From: Lysinimonas soli
GTDB taxonomy: Bacteria > Actinomycetota > Actinomycetes > Actinomycetales > Microbacteriaceae
Direction: 5' to 3'
Length of the DNA stretch: 64,000 nt
Assembly: GCF_042655435.1 (NCBI RefSeq)
Contig: NZ_JBHSMG010000005.1
Coordinates: 1 to 64,000, forward strand
Shown piece by piece: positions 58,901 to 64,000 of the stretch (positions are counted from its first letter, which is position 1; each line of letters starts with the position of its first letter). The notes under the pieces are model-generated. The model was given only the letters and a program-made list of their open reading frames with translations, searched no databases and was not told the origin of the DNA. Made by a program: the position numbers and the translations under genes.

Positions 58901-60181
58901 TCACTCCCGCACGAGCAGACCGACCGCCTCCAGGTGATGCGTGTGCGGGAACAGGTCGAGCGCGCGCAGGGCCTGCAAGCGATAGCCGAAGCCGTCCAGG
59001 ATCGCCACGTCGCGCGCGAACGCAACCGGATCGCACGCCACGTAGACCAGCTGGGCCGGCTTCACCGCGGCCAGGGCCGCGAGCACGGCCTTGCCCGCCC
59101 CGGAACGAGGTGGATCGAGCACGACCGTCCCCGCGGCCAGACGAGACAGCTCCCCCGCCGACGACCCGGCCAACTGCCGTACCCAGTGCTCGACGCGGGC
59201 GGTGACCGCGGTGGCTCCGACCCACTCGGCGAGGTTCTCGGCCGCGTGCTCGGTGGCGCGGGCATCCGACTCGACGCTCGTGATCCGCACCGTACGCCCG
59301 AACCGGTCGCCCACGGCGGCGGCGAGCAGTCCGACACCGCCGTAGAGGTCGAGGTTCGCGGCCCGCGGATCGAACAGAGCCGGGTCGATGGCCTGCTGGA
59401 CGGCCTCCGTCAGGGCCGACGCGGCACCGAGGTGCACCTGCCAGAACCCGCCGTCGTCGACGCGGAACTCCCGGTCTCCCACGCGCTCTCGCACGACGCT
59501 CGGCGCTTGCCGGCCGATGATGAGCCGCGCTCCCCCGGTGCCGGGGGCGAGCACGTCGACGGTGTCCGATCCCGTGATGCGCTCCGTCAGCGGGGCGATC
59601 TCGCGAACGGCGGGGACGGCGAGCGGCAGGCTCGTCACCGGGATGACGCGATGCGACCGCGCCGCGTAGGGTCCGACGGTGCCGGCCTCGACGGTCGTCC
59701 CGGCCGCGTCGCGATCCTCCCCCGAGGCGACGTGCAGGCGCACCCGGGTACGCCATCCCGTGCCGTCGGCCGGCCCGGGAAGGGCCTCGACCGCGGTCTC
59801 GCGTTCGATCCCGGCCATTCGTGAGAGGGCTTCGGCGAGCACCTCGGCCTTGAGGCGGCGTTGGTGCGCGAGATCGATGTGGCCGAACTCGGCGCCGCCG
59901 GCGCGGTCGTCGGGGTCGCGATCCACCGAGGCCTCGGGCCAGACGTGCGCCTGCCGGTGCGGACTCGGCTCGAGCACGCGCACGGTCTCGGCGCGCCAGA
60001 AGCTCGGCTTGCTGTCATCCGAGATCCGGGCGAGCACCCGCTCTCCCGGGATCGCGTCCGAGACGAAGACCACTCGGCCGTCGAGCCGGGCGACCGAGAT
60101 GCCGCCGTGGGCGATCTTGGTAGCCTCGAGTTCGACCTCGTGGCCGAGCATGTCGCCCGCGGCGCCCCGCAGCTCAGCCAT
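58901..60181 (-). CDS. TrmA/RlmD-family SAM-dependent RNA (uracil-5) methyltransferase
   Basis: The 426-residue protein has an N-terminal TRAM-like domain (residues about 8-60), a central insert, and a C-terminal Rossmann methyltransferase with LDLYGGVGLLAAAVG as SAM loop, VLDPPRSGAGKAVL and VACDPVAFARDVAIL holding the catalytic Cys, ending DLFPHTHHLEAVGLL with the active-site Glu. These fit m5U methyltransferases acting on tRNA or 23S rRNA. The N-terminal Fe-S cysteines of RlmD are not evident. ATG 60181 is used; GTG 60190 is an alternative. It is divergent from maf. Confidence 0.9.
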   Translation of the reverse strand: MAELRGAAGDMLGHEVELEATKIAHGGISVARLDGRVVFVSDAIPGERVLARISDDSKPSFWRAETVRVLEPSPHRQAHVWPEASVDRDPDDRAGGAEFGHIDLAHQRRLKAEVLAEALSRMAGIERETAVEALPGPADGTGWRTRVRLHVASGEDRDAAGTTVEAGTVGPYAARSHRVIPVTSLPLAVPAVREIAPLTERITGSDTVDVLAPGTGGARLIIGRQAPSVVRERVGDREFRVDDGGFWQVHLGAASALTEAVQQAIDPALFDPRAANLDLYGGVGLLAAAVGDRFGRTVRITSVESDARATEHAAENLAEWVGATAVTARVEHWVRQLAGSSAGELSRLAAGTVVLDPPRSGAGKAVLAALAAVKPAQLVYVACDPVAFARDVAILDGFGYRLQALRALDLFPHTHHLEAVGLLVRE

Positions 60182-60273
60182 TCGCGGCACCGCCCACTCG
60201 CCCGCCGCGGCTCATCCGCACAGTTCCGTCCACCCCGCACCGTCCATCCACCCGGAAAGCATAGGAGCGAGCG

Positions 60274-60927
60274 ATGCCGACCACCGACCCGGCCGCGGTG
60301 CGCCTCTACCTGGCGTCGACCTCACCGGCCCGCCTGGCGACGCTTCGCGCCGTCGGCATCGAGCCGATCACGATCCCCTCGCGGGTCGACGAGGAGGCCG
60401 CCGTGCGGTCGGCGGCACCCGGTACGCCCACCGAGATGGTGCAGTTGCTCGCCCGGCTGAAGGCCGAGGCCGTGGTCGAGGGAGGGTCGCTCGACGGCTC
60501 GGCGATCGACGGGCTGGTGCTCGGCGGCGACTCGGCGTTCGAGTTCGGTGGCGCCGTCTACGGCAAGCCCCACCTGCCCGAGACGGCCCGGCAACGCTGG
60601 CACGAGCAGCGCGGCCTCTCGGGGGTTCTGCACTCCGGGCACTGGCTGATCGACGCACGCGGCGGAGTCGTCGGGGCCGCGATCGGCGGGGTCGCCGACG
60701 CGCGCGTGCACTTCGCCGACGACATCACCGATACCGAGATCGACGCCTACATCGCGACCGGGGAGCCGCTCGAGGTGGCGGGCGCATTCACGATCGACTC
60801 CAAGGGCGCAGGATTCATCGAGCGCATCGAGGGTGATCCGCACGCCGTGGTCGGGCTCAGCGTTCCCCTGCTGCGGCGCCTCGTGCGGGCCCTCGGCGTC
60901 GAATGGACCGATCTCTGGAACGTGTGA
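60274..60927 (+). CDS. maf: Maf-like nucleoside triphosphate pyrophosphatase
   Basis: The 217-residue protein has LYLASTSPARLATLRAVGIE, VDEEAA, LVLGGDSAFEFGGAVYGKPH and GAFTIDSKGAGFIERIEGD with GLSVPLLRRL, matching Maf/YhdE. Maf proteins hydrolyse non-canonical or modified nucleoside triphosphates to monophosphates. It lies between the RNA methyltransferase and the ACC alpha gene, an order common in actinobacteria. Confidence 0.9.
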   Translation: MPTTDPAAVRLYLASTSPARLATLRAVGIEPITIPSRVDEEAAVRSAAPGTPTEMVQLLARLKAEAVVEGGSLDGSAIDGLVLGGDSAFEFGGAVYGKPHLPETARQRWHEQRGLSGVLHSGHWLIDARGGVVGAAIGGVADARVHFADDITDTEIDAYIATGEPLEVAGAFTIDSKGAGFIERIEGDPHAVVGLSVPLLRRLVRALGVEWTDLWNV

Positions 60928-60933
60928 CGACGC

Positions 60934-60942
60934 TTGTCGACA
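60934..60942. promoter_or_regulatory. TTGTCGACA motif upstream of the ACC alpha gene
   Basis: It is identical to the nonamer at 53468-53476 and is also followed by a C-rich run and CGACC. It lies 72 bases before the TAGGCT box. Confidence 0.3.
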
Positions 60943-61005
60943 CTCCCGCATCCGACCGGGCTCTTTCTGTCGGGGTGCGACAAAGTCGGACGTCCGAGTA
61001 CCCCA

Positions 61006-61011
61006 TAGGCT
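61006..61011 (+). promoter_or_regulatory. -10-like box TAGGCT before the ACC alpha gene
   Basis: TAGGCT is 8 bases before the ATG at 61020, giving a near-leaderless mRNA. The same hexamer precedes birA and the ACC beta gene. Confidence 0.45.
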
Positions 61012-61019
61012 GGGTGACT

Positions 61020-62780
61020 ATGGCTAGCATCTCGAAGGTCCTGATCGCCAATCGGGGGGAGATCGCGGTGCGAGTCATCCGCGCCGCCCGCGACTCGGGG
61101 ATCAGCTCCGTCGCCGTCTACGCCGACCAGGACAGGGACGCCCGGCACGTCAAGCTCGCCGACGAGGCCTACGCGCTCGAGGGCACGACGAGCGCCGACA
61201 CCTACCTGGTCGCCGACAAGCTGCTCTCGATCGCGCGCCGCTCGGGGGCGGATGCCGTGCATCCCGGATACGGCTTCCTGGCCGAGAACGCCGACTTCGC
61301 CCGGGCCGTCATCGCCGCCGGACTGATCTGGATCGGGCCCTCGCCCGAGGCGATCGAGCGCCTGGGCGACAAGGTCAGCGCGCGGCACGTCGCCGAGAAG
61401 GTCGGCGCTCCCCTCGCACCCGGCACGCTCGAACCCGTCGCGGACGCGGACGAGGTGCTCGCCTTCGTCGACGAGGTCGGCCTGCCGGTCGCGATCAAGG
61501 CGGCGTTCGGCGGCGGCGGGCGCGGTCTCAAGGTCGCCAGAACGCGCGAGGAGGTTCCCGAGCTCTTCGACTCGGCCGTGCGCGAAGCGGTGGCCGCCTT
61601 CGGACGCGGCGAGTGCTTCGTCGAGAAGTACCTCGACGAGCCGCGACACGTGGAGACCCAGTGCCTGGCGGACTCCGCGGGCAACGTCGTCGTGATCTCG
61701 ACCCGCGACTGCTCGCTGCAGCGCCGTCACCAGAAGCTGGTCGAAGAGGCGCCCGCCCCGTTCCTCACCGCGGAGCAGATCGAGCTCCTGTACCGCTCGT
61801 CCAAGGCGATCCTCAAGGAGGTCGGCTACGTCGGCGCCGGAACCTGCGAGTTCCTGATCGGCAAAGACGGCACCGTCTCGTTCCTCGAGGTGAACACGCG
61901 ACTGCAGGTCGAACATCCGGTCTCGGAGGAGGTCACCGGCATCGACCTCGTGCGGGAGCAGTTCCGCATCGCCGAGGGCGGCACGATCGACTACGACGAC
62001 CCGATCGCGACGGGACACAGCTTCGAGTTCCGCATCAACGGTGAGGATCCGGGGCGCAACTTCCTGCCGACGCCCGGACCCGTTCAGGTGCTGCGCTTCC
62101 CGGGCGGACCGGGCGTTCGCGTCGACAGCGGCGTGACGACGGGCGACGTGATCTCGGGGGCGTTCGACTCGCTGCTCGCCAAGCTCATCGTGACCGGATC
62201 GACCCGCGAGGACGCACTCGAGCGCTCCCGCCGGGCGCTCGACGAGTTCGAGGTCGCCGGACTGCCGACCGTGCTGCCGTTCCATCGCAAGGTCGTGCGC
62301 GATCCGGCATTCACTGCCGCGGACGGGCACTTCGGGGTGTACACCCGCTGGATCGAGACCGAGTTCGTCAACGACCTCGAGCCGTGGGGCGGCATCCTGG
62401 CCGACGCCGCCGTTCCCGAGAAGCGCCACAACGTGGTCGTCGAGGTCGAGGGCAAGCGCGTGTCGGTCTCGTTGCCCACGAAGCTGCTGCCGTCATCCGG
62501 CTCGGTCTCAAACGCTCCCGCCCCGAAACGGCGCGCGGGCGGCGGAGCCGGATTCGCCACCGCGGGCACCGGGGTCAAGGCACCCATGCAGGCCACGATC
62601 GTCAAGGTCGCGGTCAAGGACGGCGACAAGGTCGTCAAGGGCGACCTGGTCGTGGTGCTCGAGGCGATGAAGATGGAGCAGCCGCTCACCGCCCACAAAG
62701 ACGGCACGATCACCAAGATCGACGCCACGGTCGGCGCGACGGTCTCGTCGGGTCACCTGCTGCTCACCATCGAGGACTGA
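61020..62780 (+). CDS. Acyl-CoA carboxylase alpha subunit (biotin carboxylase + BCCP)
   Basis: The 586-residue protein has the biotin carboxylase domain: KVLIANRGEIAVRVIRAARD, HPGYGFLAENADFARAV, KAAFGGGGRGLKVA (ATP-grasp glycine loop), RDCSLQRRHQKLVEEAPA and FLEVNTRLQVEHPVSEEVTG. A linker follows, then a BCCP domain with VLEAMKMEQPL, whose Lys is biotinylated by BirA. It carboxylates biotin for the beta subunit at 53.5 kb and supplies malonyl-CoA or related units. The start ATG at 61020 is set by the TAGGCT box and the conserved N-terminus. Confidence 0.95.
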   Translation: MASISKVLIANRGEIAVRVIRAARDSGISSVAVYADQDRDARHVKLADEAYALEGTTSADTYLVADKLLSIARRSGADAVHPGYGFLAENADFARAVIAAGLIWIGPSPEAIERLGDKVSARHVAEKVGAPLAPGTLEPVADADEVLAFVDEVGLPVAIKAAFGGGGRGLKVARTREEVPELFDSAVREAVAAFGRGECFVEKYLDEPRHVETQCLADSAGNVVVISTRDCSLQRRHQKLVEEAPAPFLTAEQIELLYRSSKAILKEVGYVGAGTCEFLIGKDGTVSFLEVNTRLQVEHPVSEEVTGIDLVREQFRIAEGGTIDYDDPIATGHSFEFRINGEDPGRNFLPTPGPVQVLRFPGGPGVRVDSGVTTGDVISGAFDSLLAKLIVTGSTREDALERSRRALDEFEVAGLPTVLPFHRKVVRDPAFTAADGHFGVYTRWIETEFVNDLEPWGGILADAAVPEKRHNVVVEVEGKRVSVSLPTKLLPSSGSVSNAPAPKRRAGGGAGFATAGTGVKAPMQATIVKVAVKDGDKVVKGDLVVVLEAMKMEQPLTAHKDGTITKIDATVGATVSSGHLLLTIED

Positions 62781-62830
62781 GCGCGCGGGCCTCTCCTTTT
62801 CTTCCCTTCCTGTCCCCTTCCTGTCCTGCC

Positions 62831-62874
62831 TTTGAAGTCAACCCTCCGGTTTGTTTCCCTGGTTTGACTTCAAA
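62831..62874. repeat. Inverted repeat TTTGAAGTCAA / TTGACTTCAAA
   Basis: Eleven-base perfect arms at 62831-62841 and 62864-62874 flank a 22-base centre. AACCCTC (62840-62846) and GAGGGTT (62875-62881) form a second, overlapping pair, so two alternative stems are possible. It lies between the ACC alpha stop and the AbiEi-like gene; the left arm recurs at 63959-63969. Confidence 0.7.
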
Positions 62875-62888
62875 GAGGGTTGATCCGC

Positions 62889-63845
62889 TCAAGGGCGGAG
62901 CCCAGCCGCCAACAGCAGCGTCGCCAGCGCCCGAGGGGATGCCGCGACGCCCGAGCCCCAGCGGGAGAATCGGTGGCCTCGCGCTCGGAGGGCGTCCTCA
63001 CGCTGTTTCTCTTCGTACAGCACCTCTTCGGCGCTGAGTCCGCCGCGAAGTTCTGCTTCGAGGTACTTGGCCTTCCCGTCGAATTCGCCGATGAGGTTCG
63101 ACTCCTCCCACCAGAAGTCGACGTACCAGAACCCGCCTCCGGGTTTGGGAAACGCCTTCTGCAGCTCGGGCGCGGGAAGCCCGGCGACGGCGATGGAGAC
63201 GCGGCTCACCGACTCCCACGGCGATCCGGAGCGCCCGTCCGCGAACTCGAGGACGTCACGAGCCCGAGCGCTTCCATGACGCTGCGGGATCGAAGACAAC
63301 TGCTTCCGAAGATCCGCATGCCCGACCTTCGGCAGTACCTCGCCTGCCGTCGAGCGACCGCTGAGGGCCGCATCCGCGACGACCACCGCAGCGTATCTGT
63401 CGGATGATGCGGCGACGTCCACGACCGTCCTCGCTAACGGCGTCACCCGCAGTCCGTCAATGACCACGAAGTCCAGCGCCCGGAGACCGGCGGCATGCCG
63501 GATGACGCGCTTGGTCGTCCGCCCCGCGAGCAGAGTGGGGTCGAAAGCATGGACTCGAGCTGTCCACGGACCGTGCCACGGGAGCCGCCACATCGCCGCC
63601 GCCGACTCGCGACCGAAGATCAGCTCCGGGCTTGATGTCGCGGCGACCGCGGCGATGCGGGCTCGGTATCGGGCATCCGGCGTGAGGGCACGCCATAGAT
63701 CGCGACGAAGGTAGGCACCGCGGGAGATGCGGATCAGTTCGCCCTTCCGCACTGCTGCCGCCATGGCGACGCGCTCGCTCGGAAAGCGGGCGTCTCGGGC
63801 GAGCAGGAGTTCGTCTCTCCACGCCTCGGTGACCGCGAACTTCAT
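62889..63845 (-). CDS. AbiEi-like antitoxin-domain protein with nuclease-like C-terminus
   Basis: The 318-residue protein has an N-terminal winged-helix region (VAMAAAVRKGELIRISRGAY, the typical 'GxLxRLxRGxY' of AbiEi-type proteins) and a middle domain with LRALDFVVIDGLRVTPLART. The C-terminal part YVDFWWEESNLIGEFDGKAK with EEKQREDALRARGHRFSRWG looks like a DUF559/Vsr-type PD-(D/E)XK fold: D..E...E/D-x-K. Such stand-alone genes are common and variable in Microbacteriaceae; no AbiEii toxin lies next to it in the window. It is flanked by the repeats at 62831 and 63959. Confidence 0.7.
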   Translation of the reverse strand: MKFAVTEAWRDELLLARDARFPSERVAMAAAVRKGELIRISRGAYLRRDLWRALTPDARYRARIAAVAATSSPELIFGRESAAAMWRLPWHGPWTARVHAFDPTLLAGRTTKRVIRHAAGLRALDFVVIDGLRVTPLARTVVDVAASSDRYAAVVVADAALSGRSTAGEVLPKVGHADLRKQLSSIPQRHGSARARDVLEFADGRSGSPWESVSRVSIAVAGLPAPELQKAFPKPGGGFWYVDFWWEESNLIGEFDGKAKYLEAELRGGLSAEEVLYEEKQREDALRARGHRFSRWGSGVAASPRALATLLLAAGLRP

Positions 63846-63958
63846 CGCTCAAGCCTCGACGCCAAGTTCCCCGACTCCCGCCGTCACGGGAATCGTCGTG
63901 GGGAACCCTCGCCCTCTACTCCCGTGAAGGAGGCGCCGATCCCGCATCCACCGGCACC

Positions 63959-64000
63959 TTTGAAGTCAATCGGGCGCTACGAGGCTGTGCTCCGACTTCA
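63959..64000. repeat. Second copy of the TTTGAAGTCAA repeat, reaching the window end
   Basis: TTTGAAGTCAA at 63959-63969 repeats the left arm at 62831-62841. GACTTCA at 63994-64000 begins a matching right arm with 24 bases or so between, cut by the window edge. The element therefore occurs on both sides of the AbiEi-like gene. Confidence 0.6.

Noticed and set aside
60747..62429. 560-codon minus-strand open frame
   Set aside because: Antisense to maf and the ACC alpha gene with low-complexity Asp/Arg/Val composition; not a gene.
1..64000. CRISPR arrays, tRNA or rRNA genes
   Set aside because: No regularly spaced direct repeats, no recognisable tRNA cloverleaf arms and no rRNA sequence were seen on reading through; a tRNAscan or Infernal search was not possible here.

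Overview
The window is high-GC DNA from an actinobacterium. The housekeeping end carries a long-chain-type acyl-CoA carboxylase with a separate epsilon subunit, a biotin ligase without a DNA-binding domain, PurE/PurK next to an LCP protein, and GtrA and bacterial PH-domain proteins. This set, with many GTG starts and TANNNT -10-like boxes close to start codons, fits Microbacteriaceae best. The family assignment is inference; no rRNA or other marker gene is present.

About 46 kb (1.8-47.4 kb) is one cell-surface glycopolymer locus. From left to right: an IS481-type transposase tail and a secreted beta-propeller/DUF5648 protein (0-1.8 kb); glycosyltransferases, a Wzx-like membrane protein, a DUF2142 protein and a Wzm/Wzt ABC exporter (1.8-12.2 kb); a lipoprotein and a 765-residue secreted protein (12.3-15.1 kb); a UDP-2-acetamido-2,6-dideoxy-L-sugar pathway with two glycosyltransferases (15.2-20.6 kb); a PglK/MsbA-like ABC flippase (20.6-22.4 kb); a GDP-sugar block with Gmd, a polyprenol-type GT2/DUF2304/DUF2142 module, ColD, ColC, a GT10 transferase and a GT2 (22.5-30.5 kb); a CDP-sugar block with RfbF, a ThDP enzyme, an SDR, RfbH and RfbG (31.0-37.0 kb); then glycosyltransferases, an SDR and the complete dTDP-L-rhamnose set RmlA, RmlC, RmlB, RmlD (37.0-47.4 kb).

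The main result is that one actinobacterial locus appears to encode two separate 3-deoxygenation routes. Gmd + ColD + ColC should give GDP-L-colitose, and a GT10 (fucosyltransferase-type) enzyme lies in the same operon as ColC and ColD. RfbF + RfbG + RfbH plus a YerE-like ThDP enzyme and an SDR should give a CDP-linked branched 3,6-dideoxyhexose of the yersiniose type. Both dehydratases show the diagnostic His-for-Lys change at the PLP site. RfbH appears to start at an ATT codon, and that start reproduces the family length (437 residues) and the known His220/Cys193/Cys251/Cys253/Cys261 numbering.

From 47.5 kb on the genes are core: LCP ligase, purE, purK, GtrA, PH-domain protein, birA, polyprenol-phosphate mannose synthase, ACC beta, ACC epsilon, a hairpin-rich intergenic region that may encode a small RNA, a three-gene signalling unit (NarL-type regulator, histidine kinase, degenerate kinase-like membrane protein), an RNA methyltransferase, Maf and ACC alpha. 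The right edge has an AbiEi-like protein flanked by copies of a short inverted repeat. Genes are tightly packed: some twenty junctions are 4-base ATGA/GTGA overlaps, and most convergent pairs overlap or nearly touch.
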